This document shows, one piece after another, positions 11,000 to 22,677 of a DNA stretch of 64,000 nucleotides. The stretch comes from Holtermannia corniformis (lineage: Eukaryota; Basidiomycota; Tremellomycetes; Holtermanniales). Location of the stretch: assembly GCA_001599935.1 (NCBI GenBank), contig BCIJ01000005.1, positions 434,001 to 498,000 of the forward strand. The letters run 5' to 3'. The position numbers and the translations under genes were made by a program. The notes under the pieces are model-generated. The model saw only the letters and a list, made by a program, of their open reading frames with translations. It was not told where the DNA came from and made no database searches. The first letter of the stretch is position 1; each line of letters opens with the position of its first letter.

Positions 11000-12900
11000 A
11001 TGGCCAGCAGCTCACTGCACGCGTCTTCATCCCACTCTGTCCTCTACCACTGCCCCTGCATATCCGACACCCCGCTCCCACCCTCGAAAGCGTCAAGCCA
11101 CTACGCGTTCCACCCACTCGACTCGCTCTACTTTTGTGAAGAATGCGACGCCGTGCGCTGTCCAGACTGCATCGCGTCAGAAGTCAGCTCGTACTATTGC
11201 CCAAACTGTCTGTTTGATGTCCCGACGGCCAATGTCAGAGCTGAGAAGAATCGGTGAGCTGCTCGGATACGGTCGGTGCTGATGCGATGCAAAGGTGTGC
11301 ACGCAACTGCTTCTTGTGCCCGACGTGCCATCACTCGCTGTCGCTGCTTGCGAGTGACAACACGGCATCCGATATCCCACCGACAGCGCCGGAAGCGAGC
11401 ATCGGCTTACCGCCGTATCAACTGTATTGCTCGAGCTGCAAATGGACGAGCGCCGAGATCGGCATGCAGTTTGAAAAGCCAACAGGGCTTGCCCGTGCGT
11501 CCTTCACGTCCGACTTCAGTACTGTATACTGATGGAGGCTGTACACAGACCAATTGCAGAAAGTGGAAGATCAGGCCGCAGACCTGCTCGAGTTTGACAA
11601 CCTCAAAGCCCACTTTGACAGCTACCTCGCACGCACCGCATCGATTGCTTCGCCAGCTCCAGCACCACCGTCAAAGACCAAGCCGTCGCACCACATCTCG
11701 AGCATCACCGCCGCCGCTTCCCAAGCTCTCCACCGTGATGTCCCCGGCCTCGCAAAGGCACGGACGCGGCCGTCAGCGCCAGCTGCGAACCGCAAGATGA
11801 CAGTCTCGGATGAGATGGAGGTTTACAAGACTCTGAGAGACTGGCGAGCCGTTGGACTGGAGGACGGTGTGGGAGAGCAAGGGCCGGGTGAGGGGGAAAA
11901 GGTCGAGTTGATGCGTGGGTTGGAAAAGGGCGAGCAAATGGCGGATCTGGAGAACGTGCTGGAGCAGAGCTGGGTATATGATCCAGCGTCGGCGTGAGTT
12001 GGCCATGATCTTACGGGATCTCGGCGCTGACGTGCGCATAGAGCACAAGCCCCCGTACGCATCCCGCTCCTCCCGAAACCGACAAAGCGATGCCCAGAGT
12101 GCCGCCACATCCTGATCCAACCAGAGAGCAAAGCCGCGAGCGTGCGCTACAAGATCAAGCTGGTCGCGACAAACTACCTGCCCATGATCGAGGTTGGCAA
12201 CCGTCGATCTAGAGGTCGTGGAGCGGGCAGTCAGGTCGAGTCGATGGATGACGGTTTGGAACCAGGTAGAGGCGTATGTCTGCCTCGGGCGTCATGATAA
12301 CCCTACTGACTGGTGATAGTACCTGTTTCAACTAGCGTTCACCAACCCACTCTACGATCCCATCACCCTCCGCCTCGCTCTGTCAAAACCTCAAGGCATA
12401 GACGCAGCCCAACTCCACCTCCCAACGCCCGCGTTCCCCATCTCGGCACTGAAAGATGCGTGGGCGTACGACGGGGAAGAAGACGATGATGAGCCCACGA
12501 CCAGTGGGTTCCTAGAAGACGACATACCCGGCACACTTGGGCGCGCTAGCGGCTCAAGGGTCAGCATCGGAGGCCGGCGCGGGCCGGCGATCGAGCGCCG
12601 CGAGAACGTTAGTAAAGTCGGGCTAGAGGTCTCATTGCCGCCAGGGTGTAAACCGGGTGATCTCGAGGTGAGCAGCTGCTCTATACGACAAGATTGCTCA
12701 TACGGATATAACAGTTTGACCTTCAAGTCGCCTACACGTACCGCGCTGAAGACCCTCTTGTGTCAGAAAAGGACAAGCGTGCTTCCACAGACGCAGACCC
12801 GACAGACGAGTTCAAAACGTTTACTTATTGGGTTCGCGTTCGCCTCGGTGAGGTCCTCCCGCCGTTCGAGCAGGGAGACGAACAGATGCTAGATGCATGA
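11000..12900 (+). CDS. DCTN4: Dynactin subunit 4 (p62)
   Basis: Pointed-end component of dynactin, the activator of cytoplasmic dynein. Six exons give about 540 residues. The N-terminal half has the cysteine-rich zinc-binding region of the p62 family: CEECDAVRCPDC, YYCPNCLFDVP, CFLCPTCHHSL and a later YCSSCKW. A second cluster, CPECRHIL, precedes the conserved YKIKLVATNYLPMIEV strand; both are family hallmarks. The C-terminal part (YLFQLAFTNPLYDPITLRL, then EFKTFTYWVRVRLGEVLPP) is the beta-rich tail. The long frame around 10922 would add about 26 N-terminal residues; the start at 11000 gives the usual short leader. Introns of 40-60 nt all rejoin in frame; the intron beginning gtatgt near 12274 was chosen because it restores phase 0. 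Confidence 0.88.
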
Positions 12901-12919
12901 CACTATAGTACCCTGATCT

Positions 12920-13066
12920 TCATTCGTGCAGTTTCCAGTCGGGCTCGCTGGTCTGACCACTGCCATAGTCTGCAGAGCGCATCTTGTCTCGCCAGGCTTG
13001 ACTGCCGCTCGTTCCGGCGGATGTACGGATGTTATTCAGCCAGTGTTCAAACTCGCTTTCTGACAT
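12920..13066 (-). CDS. Small protein, tandem W-x14-W family, copy A
   Basis: A 48-residue frame beginning MSESEFEHWLNN and ending in WKLHE. It carries WRDKMRSADYGSGQTSEPDW, which shares exact spacing W-x2-[KR]-M-x2-A-x11-W with the two genes immediately upstream on the same strand. This similarity is the main evidence that it is coding. An additional 5' exon is possible, starting at an ATG near 13135 with a weak intron. No known family is recognised and there is no signal peptide or membrane span. Confidence 0.5.
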   Translation of the reverse strand: MSESEFEHWLNNIRTSAGTSGSQAWRDKMRSADYGSGQTSEPDWKLHE

Positions 13067-13433
13067 TTGGGGTGAATCATTCAATCGAGACACGAAAGGT
13101 GGGTCATCACACGGTTACCGTCCTCTCTTTGTGCTGGCATTCGTCGAAACCGAGCTCGTGTGGCTGACAGTGCGTCGTTTAACCCGCGGATGACGGTTGT
13201 TTCCGACACCAGTAGTTTTACTGTGCCAACCCTCGACATTGTACACTCGGTGTTGGCTGTCTAGCAGTGACCTGTACGCACAGCGAGCTGGGGCGAGTAA
13301 AGGACGCGACGGAGTTGCTCAAAGGGTCGAGCGGAGTGTTACACATCCTCTGTGGCAGGTGAACAAGGCATCTGCAAGTGTGGATTGTATCGGTGCGCCA
13401 CTCGCCCTATGCATGATGCGAACGAGTATGCGT
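13067..13433. other. Intergenic region, 367 nt
   Basis: Separates copies A and B of the small tandem family. It may contain a 5' exon of copy A. Nothing else is recognised. Confidence 0.4.
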
Positions 13434-13997
13434 CTAATCATACGTCCAATCCTTCGTTGCTGGCATAGGCTTAGCGTCGTAAGCATCGAGCATGCGCTTT
13501 TTCCAATCGGCTTTCTTTTCATCCGTCCAATTGCCCAGTACGGTCTCACAAGTCTTGTTCAAGGATTCCTCAAAGTCGAGTCTGCGCAGAGACAACTCTG
13601 CGTCGCGCCGCGCTTGCTCCGTATGATCGACCGAGCCTTGTGCGTCACGACGCCTGCGTGCGATTGAACTTGACGCTGTAGCGGTTGAAGCAGACGTGGT
13701 TGACGTGGGCGAGGAGGCCAGACGAGAGAGCTCAGCCGTCAACCCGTCGATGCCCTCTGGCTCCTCGAAGATAGTCGAACCTTCCGAGTCGCCAGTGAGA
13801 AGGATGTCTGGCGTGTAAGCGAGGGAGGAGAGAGCCCCGTGAGAACAAAAGCTCGCTGTGATTCGACTGACATGGTGGTGCGTGTCGTTGTGAGTTTGTG
13901 TACGAGACTCGGCTCGTATAAGTATCGCGCTGCGACTGCCTCTCAAAGGAAGGAGGCCCCTTTCTTTTCGGGGTTCAACCATGGGGATCTCCGCCAC
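13434..13997 (-). CDS. Small acidic protein, tandem W-x14-W family, copy B
   Basis: An uninterrupted frame of up to 187 residues. The last 125 look coding: acidic and serine-rich (DSEGSTIFEEPEGIDGL), then HTEQARRDAELSLRRLDFEES, a helix-forming charged segment, then the conserved ending WKKRMLDAYDAKPMPATKDW. The first ~60 residues may instead be promoter, 5' UTR or an intron, because a well-placed ATG (CACCATGTC) at about 13873 opens a different frame; the true start is unresolved. Copy C upstream has the same order: EQARLDAQKREE helix, then W-x2-K-M-x14-W. Function unknown; a soluble intracellular protein is suggested by composition. Confidence 0.5.
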   Translation of the reverse strand: MAEIPMVEPRKERGLLPLRGSRSAILIRAESRTQTHNDTHHHVSRITASFCSHGALSSLAYTPDILLTGDSEGSTIFEEPEGIDGLTAELSRLASSPTSTTSASTATASSSIARRRRDAQGSVDHTEQARRDAELSLRRLDFEESLNKTCETVLGNWTDEKKADWKKRMLDAYDAKPMPATKDWTYD

Positions 13998-14099
13998 TTG
14001 CGAATTCCTTGTTCAAGCAGGGAGCTTGAGATATGCAGGCTCCTGCTATGTAGTCTATGCATGACACACTGATTGACCAGATTCGATACCCTTCCCAAG

Positions 14100-14630
14100 T
14101 CACCATCCGTGCAGTCGCCACGGAGGCTCACAAGGCTCGGGCGGCGCGTTGAGCGCAGTCCACATCTTCTCAGTCCACTCTCGGAACTCGTCGTCCGTCT
14201 TGTCAGGTAGGTGCGAACGGTAATTTGTCCACAGCGATGCCACATATGTGTCGTGCTCCTGGTCAAGACGCTCTGCCCTTTCGCGAGACTCTTCCCGTTT
14301 TTGTGCGTCCAAGCGCGCTTGCTCTTCTGCATCAAGTTTCGGATTACCAGATCGTCCGCGCCTAAAGTACTCGTCGTCGCTCCCGTCTTGCTCGCATGGA
14401 GAGCTCCCGGGTGAGCCGTCAGTCGTAACCGGGCTCACATCATAGTAGCCATCATCTCCGGTGTCGGTTCGCTCCGGTGAAGAGTCGATGCGACGGTCAT
14501 GGTGCTGGCCACCCCTGGCGTTGACTCGCTGCAGCTCGCCGCCATCCGTTTCCGAGTCGTCTAGGCCAAATCGAGCGACAACCTCAGCGACATCCAAACT
14601 CGTTCTCTCAAGTGATGGCCTGCTTGACAT
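14100..14630 (-). CDS. Acidic protein, tandem W-x14-W family, copy C
   Basis: An intronless frame of 176 residues from MSSRPSLERTSLD; an upstream in-frame ATG at 14723 would add 31 more. The middle is Asp/Ser-rich and probably disordered. A charged helix follows (AEEQARLDAQKREESRERAE), then WTNYRSHLPD and the conserved ending WTEKMWTALNAPPEPCEPPW. It is the largest of three adjacent same-strand copies, all downstream of NUP192. I recognise no domain, and no membrane or signal segment is visible. Confidence 0.6.
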   Translation of the reverse strand: MSSRPSLERTSLDVAEVVARFGLDDSETDGGELQRVNARGGQHHDRRIDSSPERTDTGDDGYYDVSPVTTDGSPGSSPCEQDGSDDEYFRRGRSGNPKLDAEEQARLDAQKREESRERAERLDQEHDTYVASLWTNYRSHLPDKTDDEFREWTEKMWTALNAPPEPCEPPWRLHGW

Positions 14631-14770
14631 GGGTTTCGACGCAGCTGCTCCGCACACCAGCCAAACAGTTATACCATGTCGGCCGTGAAACTCGATGAAC
14701 GGATCCGCTGCTAAAGGAGTCATGCGTACATGTGATGTTCATTGCGTCATATTGCCGGCTGTCCAGCATG

Positions 14771-17700
14771 CTACCAGTTCTCCGCCATGCTCCCGTCGTC
14801 CACATTCAACGTCGATTCTACCTCACGCAGCCGTCGAAGGAGCATCGAAAGGTAGAGCTGCCGAGAGGATGCCGCATTGCCCAGCAAATTGCTTGTCTGG
14901 ACCGAGATCAGCAGCGGACGAGCCGTATGAATGCTACATACCAGCTCGATCTTTTCCAGACTGCCAAGGGCAGGCCCCAGCAGTCGCGCGGCTTGGCCAA
15001 GAACGCGACGCCGATCGACGAGAGCCGAGTCATCCGTATTCGCGTCCGTCTCGTAGTACTGCAGGTGCCGCCAGATCTGCAAAAAACGCGTCAGACCGTT
15101 GGAACAACAGCGCGCGTTGCGACTCACCAGAAGCAGGAGCATCTCGACGAGATCTGATAAGCCGTCAGCCGTAGCCTGTCAGTGGCCGAACTCGACTCAC
15201 AGAGCAAGACTGTCGTCGATTGTCGCTTTTCCTTGGTCAACCTGACCAGCATCTTTTCGGCGTACAGCTGCTTCTGCGATAGACTGAGACGATCCACGAT
15301 TTGCCGCGGCCCTTGACGGGCGTACTGAAACTTGTCAGGACAGCGCCATAAGTACGCAACGGAATCACCTCCTCGATCTCGTCCACATCAAGCGACTCCA
15401 CCTGGCCGAGCTTCATCGACAACGATGCAAAGTCCTCCAAGCTGAGGACAAGCTCCGAGCCATAATCTGTCAGCAAACCAATTGCCATGGTTATGGATGG
15501 CGCAGAAGCTACGGGAGCGTGAGCCAAGCTCAGATCGCGCATTGCGTACTCACGGACGATGCTCAAATTGGGTTCGCGGCCTCGTTGTGTGCCGGCAACA
15601 AAGACGGGATGAATTGACGAACCCACACCTGGGAGGTCAGCACAACCCATGCTGAGGCGCAAGTCCACTTACTTCGCGCTTTGGCACTCGTCAATGTACA
15701 GTACGCCAATAACCGTTCGTTGAGCTCGCGGACCCTGGCTTCCGTCTTGAGCTGGAAGACGCTGCGATTGCCAGTGCCTGGAGCCATCAGCAACGAGAAA
15801 GCAGGTCTCGCATCGAGCTTACCAGCAACACTCGTCTCCGCCTCGTCGCGCTCGACGTCTGTCACTACCATGACCCTGTCCACCCAATTCTCGCGCACGA
15901 AGAAACGCGACGCAAGCGTCAGGAGGTTGTTGTGGTACAGGCCAAAGCCTGATGGGGATTTCTGCAGGTTGTGAGACAGCATTCAAGTGGTGATCGATGC
16001 CGAACACACTAGGTCATCGTATGAAATCTTCGGTGCGACAAAGTAAAAGATGCTGGCAAACAATGCGTATTGCTCCAGAGTCGCCGAGGTCAACGCCGAT
16101 GTGGTGTCACTCAGCAGGGACCGGATTGTCTCGCGGTGAGCAGCAAGGAGGTGTGATGTCTACATGGTCAATTTGGGCAAGCTCGATGAAGACCACATAC
16201 CTGAGAGATCGCTGCTTGTGATGACTCAAGGCTCGATAACGTCGCGACTATCAATTGCAGCACGGGCACCAGGAGCTGATTGTATCTCTCGATGGCAGGC
16301 GGTAGGAAGGTGTCCATCACTGTGGTAATCAGCACCGCTCGAGAAGCACTCCAGAACCTACTCATGACATTGTCGTGCACAGCTGGGCGCATCCCAATGA
16401 AGTCACATTGAGCGAGCACCTCGAACAGGCCAGCGTCCAGGAGGTCTTCGGCACCTCGTCGGGTTTGAGCTAGACGAATAAGTAGCGCCAGCTTGGCCTC
16501 GAACACATAGAGCGCATCCAAGGATTCTGCAACTGATCAGTTGCGTGACATTGCTAAATCCGGGACATACCGGGATCTTCCTTGAGGACTGTCTGGACGT
16601 CGTCGTCTCGGTCCTTAATCGAGCGTACGAAGTGAGACAAGAAGCCTTGCTTCTTGAGAGTGTTGGCAATCTGGTGCGACTTGTCGTCGCGGCTCACAGC
16701 GATCAGGGCGTCAAGGGTCGTGAATGACACAGTCTGCCACACTTCGCTGCCCTCGATAGCATCCCTGCAGATAACTGGCAGCAAACGGCCCGCCTTGGCG
16801 GCTAGCAGACTCAAGGTGCCAGCGAGTAGGGGATCACGAAGGTTGAGTCGGCTAGCAATACCAGTTCCGATTGTCGATTGCCCATCGGTGGAAACGGAGT
16901 CGGTGCGACCAACGGTTGTGGAGTTGGCCTCGACGATTGGGGACAGGATTTGAAGGTAGTTGACAAGAACAGAGCAGAGATTACCATGCAGGATCTCGGT
17001 GCCGCCCGGCCGCACAAGAGTTTCGAGGAGCTGTTGCAAGACCCCGAGGAGTCGTTCGACGGGCAAGTTTGACGTTGATGGGTTCTCGGGGAGGAAGAGG
17101 TGCGCATGTGCTTGTTCCTCTCGAAGCTTGGTCATGAGTGTCAACACAGCCCCGCAAAGGAGTTCCGAGGTAGCCGCAGTGATGTCGGTCTCGTTGAGTT
17201 TTGCCAGCAGTTTATCCAGCAACTCGAAGAGGATGCGCTCACGTCGATCCAGGGGTACGAGATCAAACGACTTGGCAAGCACAATATCGAGTACGCGACG
17301 CCACGACGTCAGACACTGGTGCTTTGTGAAGACAATCTCCCGCCGGTGATTTTCTACGGCGATGCTGGATAGGATCGTTTCTTGCTCCGCCGCCAGGTCG
17401 TTCCGCAAAGCCTCCGTACTGACGACGCCTTGCTTCTGCAACTGCCGCTTGACCTGATTCAACGCCTGAACGACTTCGTCTTCGTCGTAGAGCTGGCACC
17501 CGTTACTATCGAGCCGCAGACATGCGTCAAAGTCGACAGACGCGAAAAAGTTCGGATGAACCTCGGCAACTTCGAGACCGTCTTTCCATTGTACGTCGAG
17601 GGACACGAGCAGCTCGATGATCAGAGCCGGCGATTGCTCTGCGAGTTCCTCTTCGTCATCTTCGTCATAGCTTGGCAGAGTCATGCTGCTGAAGAGGATC

Positions 17701-20700
17701 TTGACGAGATCGTCGGCTGCGCGACCCGTGCTGCTGATCAGGTGTAGCTCAAGCGCGGCGAGCTCCAAGGTCCAAGACTGATACCGGAGGAAGGAGGCCA
17801 AGGCCGAGCTGGTGGTGTCGATAAGCGTTTGACTAGGGTAGACAGCCTGTCCCGGGGGCCCAGTCACAGAGCGCGGTACTTCGGTTGGGATTCGGGCGAG
17901 CTGGCGAACGGCAAATGCTTCGTGTGTTTTGGCGTATCGCGTCGTGGCCTGCGCGGTGAGGTCGTGGGAACATAGCTGATGAATCAAGCGACATGCGCGT
18001 TCGGCATAACTCGGGTGCTCATGCAACAGGGTCGGCTCGGTCTGGGGTTCCGCCAAATCCCTGGGAATGCCGGTCGCAAGTTGGTCGAAGAGGACATGCA
18101 AGCAGGATCGTCGAGCACCGAGGGCGCGAGGATCTTGCAGCGCCATTTCGGCGTTTCGCGAGCGCAAGTCGAATCCGAGGAGATAGTGGGCAACGTTGGG
18201 CCCGGGACGGCCGGAAGCCGTGCCATTGAGGAGCAGGTTCAGGATAGCCGCGCGAATCACCAGGTTAATTGGCGTACCGACCGCCTGCCCACCCGTGAGG
18301 ATATCCTGCTCAGCAAGGTTCTCCCTTGCCTGATCGACATCTTCAAGTCCTCGCGCTTCCAGCTTGGTGACAAAGCCAGCCAGGATACGGTTCGATTCGT
18401 CCGATGTATCGAGCACGCCCATCAGGCGGTTCATCTTGAACTGGTATTCACCCTGGAAGCGGTCGTTTGTGCTGAAGACGGCCGAACGACTGAGCGCTGC
18501 GATGATCTTGACGGATGTCAGAGCGATCGCGTCGCTTTCTGCGCCGACGAAGAGAGCCACTTGGACCACACTCGGGCTGTTGAAGAGCAAAAGTTGATCG
18601 AATGGCGCCAATGAGGCGGGTATGACCACTCTGCGCTCCCTGGCCACCGTTTCTGAGTAGACCGGCAACAGGACCTCGAGGAAGAGGCTCTGAACTTGAA
18701 GGACCTGGTGAACGATGCGTAGGCTGCGAAGTACACTCTTCTCGAAGAAGGGCCATTGTGACGCATGCGAATTGAGCGTGTCGAACCCGAGATTGACGGG
18801 TTGAAGGATCATGTCAAGCAGAGGCTTCTCACTGAGCACCCGGAGCAGCACGCTGAAGCCCGCATCATCGGCAAGGGCTGCGACGAGCTGCGAGGTCGGT
18901 CCTGCGCGACCAAAGCTGGACTCGGTGACGTTGAGCAGCGCGGAGAGATCAAAGGTGATCAGAGCGCGCTCGATAAACCCCAGTGCGGCCTCGGTGAGCT
19001 CCCACTTTTCGACGGCGCGATTGTATTGTCTCGTCTCGGCGCGCAGCAGGACTTCGTCCAGCACATGGCGGGTGAAGGTCTCTAGGCTGCGAGGTCGCTT
19101 GATGGAGACCACGGCACCGGTGATAGGGTCGATCGAATCAACCGTCGAGTTGGGTAGAAGCGCTGTCAAAAGCTTGACGAAGGCGATAGAAGCGGGGTAC
19201 GTCTGCACCGCGGCCTCGGCTTCAGCAATCCTTGCAAGCCACCCGATGGCTTGTCGGCCTCCAGCACGCGATGGCGACGGAGTGATTCGCTCAAGCTCCG
19301 CCCAAGTTGCGTTGACGATTTCCGTATCGATAGAATCGCCCTTTGGTTCGCAGAACACAGCCACGACATCCAGTAGCGTAGCTTTCAGTTCGAGGGGGAG
19401 GTTCCGATTGACGAGCTGTAGCAATGTCGACATTGGGTCGTACTGTTGCTTGATGGTGGCGCGTGCGTATTGTGACCAACGTACGACATTGTTGAGCACG
19501 AGCAAGAGCGAGCGCGCAGTGGCCGCATCTTCCGGCGAGACCGGGACGTCGACCATCTGCGGCTTGGAGAATGATTGCACCATGGCCATCTTGGCAGCAT
19601 CCGGGTCATAGATCTTGACGAGGTTGTCGTTGAAGTAGCGCAGGTAACTGAAGATGTAGCCCCATGACGTGCCGGACGTTGGATTGAGGAATTGGAAGGC
19701 GGCGAGAGCGCATTCCCGACCAGAGGCCAATGCAGCGAGCATGTCGAGGCATGCTTGGGACATTTTGGCATCGCGCGAGTCGACGGCCATGCGCAAGAAC
19801 GCCGAGTCCTTCCACAGGTCACCAGCGCTGTCTTCTGGCAAGGCCCAGTACAAGGCGGCAACGAGCGACATGAGTGCCTGGAAGTCTCGTGACTGTGTAG
19901 GGGGTGGCGCTTGGCGAGATGCCCGGAAGCTCGTAGCGTCTTCTTCCTTTTGCTTGAGCACCTTGAGCGTCCGCCGGCGGTCTGTCACCAGGCGAATGAG
20001 AAGTTGCACCTGAGACAGGATGGGTTCGCCGCAATCGTCCGGAAGTTCACTTGCAGCGAGAGCGATCTCGTCTAGTGACTCGCCGTTGCCGCTGTCAAGA
20101 GCGCGCACGCCTCCCTTGCGCTTGGTAGACTGCACGACCGTGGTGAAGAATTGCAATGCGCCGGCCTTGATCGCGTCGAGGATGTGGACCTCGGTGGCAT
20201 CGTCGGTAATGCCAAATTGCGACAGTTCCCGATTGTAGTGCCCAGCGTCGAGGAGGAAGAAAGCCCATCGGAGGAGGACAGCTTTGCACAGTACGCTTTG
20301 GTGCCAGTTGTCGTTCATCTACGCCGTCAGTACGTAGAAAGGGCATCGTGGAGGACTGACGACGAGGCTCGTCACAAGCTTGATGAAGTTCGTGTCGTTC
20401 ATCAGAGGCAGGTTGCTCTGCGAAGATTAGCACGAGGGTCAATTTTGCGATGCGACGTACCGGACCCTGATCAGGCTCGTCCAGCGCGAATTGGGGTTCC
20501 AGCGTGGCGAAGAATGATCTGCTGGGCTCAGCACTGTCCGCACCTCACTGCAGTCTACGCACGACATGACCATGACACAGACACCATCGACCCGCTGCTG
20601 GTCCTTGAGCCACCGGACTATCCGCAGCACATTCTTTTTGCTCAGAGCGCCTGCGTTTGCGAGCTGGTACAGTGCGCTACTGAGCTGCGCTTGCTCTAGC

Positions 20701-21421
20701 CGCAATCGCTGGAGGCGATGCAGAGCCAAATCGTGCGACAGCTGCTGTTGCTGCTGCTGCGAACCAATTGCACCAGCGAGCTTGTCAATCTCTACTTGCA
20801 AGTCGGAGATCTGCACCACAAGGCGGTCCCCGAGGTTGCCTTGGTTACTTTCGCCTCCGGACTTGCCAAGAGGTATGCGTTCCCGTTGCAGATCCTCGAT
20901 GAAGCCCAGCGAAATGTCGGAGACGATCTCGGGTGCATCCGTCTCGTACGCGACGGCGATCAATTGACGCAGGAAAGCAAGGGCGTCACGCCGAGAATCA
21001 TGAAGAAGGAAAAGCGAAATTTCAAAGTCTGGTCGAGAAAACTCGGACCGTGCGCGGATGGCCGCTTGGACGAGGGCAGCCGAGTAGAGCTCTGACAAGG
21101 AGAGGATGGACGAGAGGTGGAAGATATGTTCCTTGTTCTCTTGGGAAGGATTGAACCCGAGGTCGGCTATGAAGTTTATAAGCCACCGGTGAACCTCACA
21201 GGCACCCACGCACCGCTCCCATCTTCAATCGACTTTCTCTCCTGTTGATTTTGACCCGGAAGCTCTAGCAGTGTCCGCAGCCATGGCTTGGCCCGTTGCA
21301 GACCTAGCTCGAGCTTCTTCACCACCGCACGGTCCGGCTCGTCGTAAGCCCGATCCAGCAGGATCTGCAGGTCTTTGAACCGATCCCGGGACCACTCGAG
21401 AGGGTTCGGTGCTGTCGACAT
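14771..21421 (-). CDS. NUP192: Nucleoporin Nup192/Nup205
   Basis: Large alpha-solenoid scaffold of the inner ring of the nuclear pore, about 2000 residues here, in line with Nup205/Nup192. The start at 21421 gives MSTAPNPLEWSRDRFKDLQ, typical of the family. The N-terminal D1 region follows (ADLGFNPSQENKEHIFHLSSILSLSEL, then FLRQLIAVAYETDAPEI), with a glutamine run near 20740-20760. A single exon 16554-20318 encodes 1254 residues of helical repeats, and at least six short exons complete the C-terminus, which ends ESTLNVDDGSMAENW. Identification rests on overall length, helical character and the N-terminal motif block. Large antisense frames over this gene (for example 17979-18614 and 18811-19611 on +) are shadows. 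It is divergent from H2A.Z. Confidence 0.85.
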
Positions 21422-21772
21422 TTTGCACGGGCTCGAGGAACGGCACGCCTTTTAGTACACGGGCACGAGCTCGGGCAAGGAGCGAGGGGTTTCTATACCA
21501 CCTGTACAAGCCAAGTACGCTGCCGAGCCGCCGTATTCGCTGCAGCCGCCGTCGATGGAAAGTAAAGCGAGCAAGATGCTGGCTGTGGATTTGTGTTATT
21601 TAACAACGTTAACCGCGCGGGCGTTGCTATCGAGCGGGTCACGTGATCCATGCGCGCCTACCACCGGTTTGTTGACACGAACGCCAAAACATCCCGCCAC
21701 CGCTGCACGTCGCGCCGTTGCAACGACCATTTTCACCTTTCCAACCCCACTCAACCGCTTTCAATCAACAGC
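21422..21772. promoter_or_regulatory. Shared divergent promoter NUP192 / H2A.Z with CACGTG site
   Basis: A 351-nt gap between opposed start codons. The palindrome TCACGTGA lies at 21639-21646, the same core as upstream of COX7. An AT-rich run with gtgttatttaacaacgttaa lies just before it (about 21593-21612). Joint control of the two genes is inferred only from geometry. Confidence 0.5.
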
Positions 21773-22399
21773 ATGGCACCCGGAGAGACTGGCGGAAAGG
21801 GCGGAGGCAAGGCCAAGGGCGGACAGGAGGCCAAGGTTCTGCAAACACGGTCGTCCAAGGCTGGGTTGCAGGTCCGTCGCGTCGTAATGTCGATGGAGCA
21901 ACGCTGACCGTCTCCAGTTCCCCGTTGGTCGTATCCACAGGTCGGGATCAGTGTCCAAGTGTGTGATCACATGCTGACGCGTTGTAGATTCCTCAAGGCC
22001 AAGAACGCCAACAATGTTCGTGTAGGAGCCAAAGCTGCCGTCTACACTGCTGCGATCATGGAGTACCTCACTGCCGAGGTGCTCGAGCTGGCTGGTATGT
22101 TGTCAATGCGTTCATGGGCTGCTTCTGATCATGTCAGGCAACGCCGCCAAGGACCTCCGAGTCAAGCGTGTCACCCCGCGTCACTTGCAACTAGCCATCC
22201 GCGGTGACGAGGAGCTCGACCTGCTCGTGACCGGTGTCATTGCCGGTGGTGGTGTCCTCCCACACATCCACAAGGTCAGTTCGGTCTTCTCTCAACTCAG
22301 ACAAAGCTCACACCCGTCCAGAGCCTCATCTCCAAGCCTCTCCCACTCAACCCCAAGGGCCCCAAGAAGGTGGCGCCGGCGCCAGCTGCGACCTTTTAG
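21773..22399 (+). CDS. HTZ1: Histone variant H2A.Z
   Basis: Replaces H2A in nucleosomes at promoters after deposition by the SWR1 complex. Five exons give about 145 residues. The N-terminal tail is Gly/Lys-rich ([17 protein letters not shown]). The histone fold shows [47 protein letters not shown] and the [14 protein letters not shown] acidic patch. The loop [20 protein letters not shown] is diagnostic of H2A.Z rather than canonical H2A (which has LNKLLGGVTIAQGGVLPNI). The tail is extended by a Pro/Lys-rich end ([15 protein letters not shown]). Introns interrupt after LQ, within HR, in AGN and after HK. A 326-aa plus frame at 22131-23111 runs past the true stop and is not real. Confidence 0.96.
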
Positions 22400-22677
22400 C
22401 TGCGCATCTCCTGGGTATTCGAGGGTGTTTGACTTTGCTGTTCGCTTTTGGTCTGCTGGATGTATCGTATCGCGCGAGGCCCGTCTGTTGCAAAGCGGTG
22501 AGAGGCCGCCTGAACTTTTGTCGAGCGTATTCGCAAGTGTTTATTGCCCTTGGTGTCGTCAAGTACAACAATCCAGACGGTTGCCTCGCGTAACAGGGCA
22601 GGCCGTATACACGCCTCTCCACCGACCGCTACCCAGGGTCAGACTTGCAACCGGCCGAGTACGTTGGGTGGCTAACC

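Noticed and set aside
17979..19611. Long plus-strand frames of 211 and 266 residues
   Set aside because: Antisense to the large NUP192 exon, in GC-rich DNA where such shadows are expected; Ser/Arg-rich nonsense composition.
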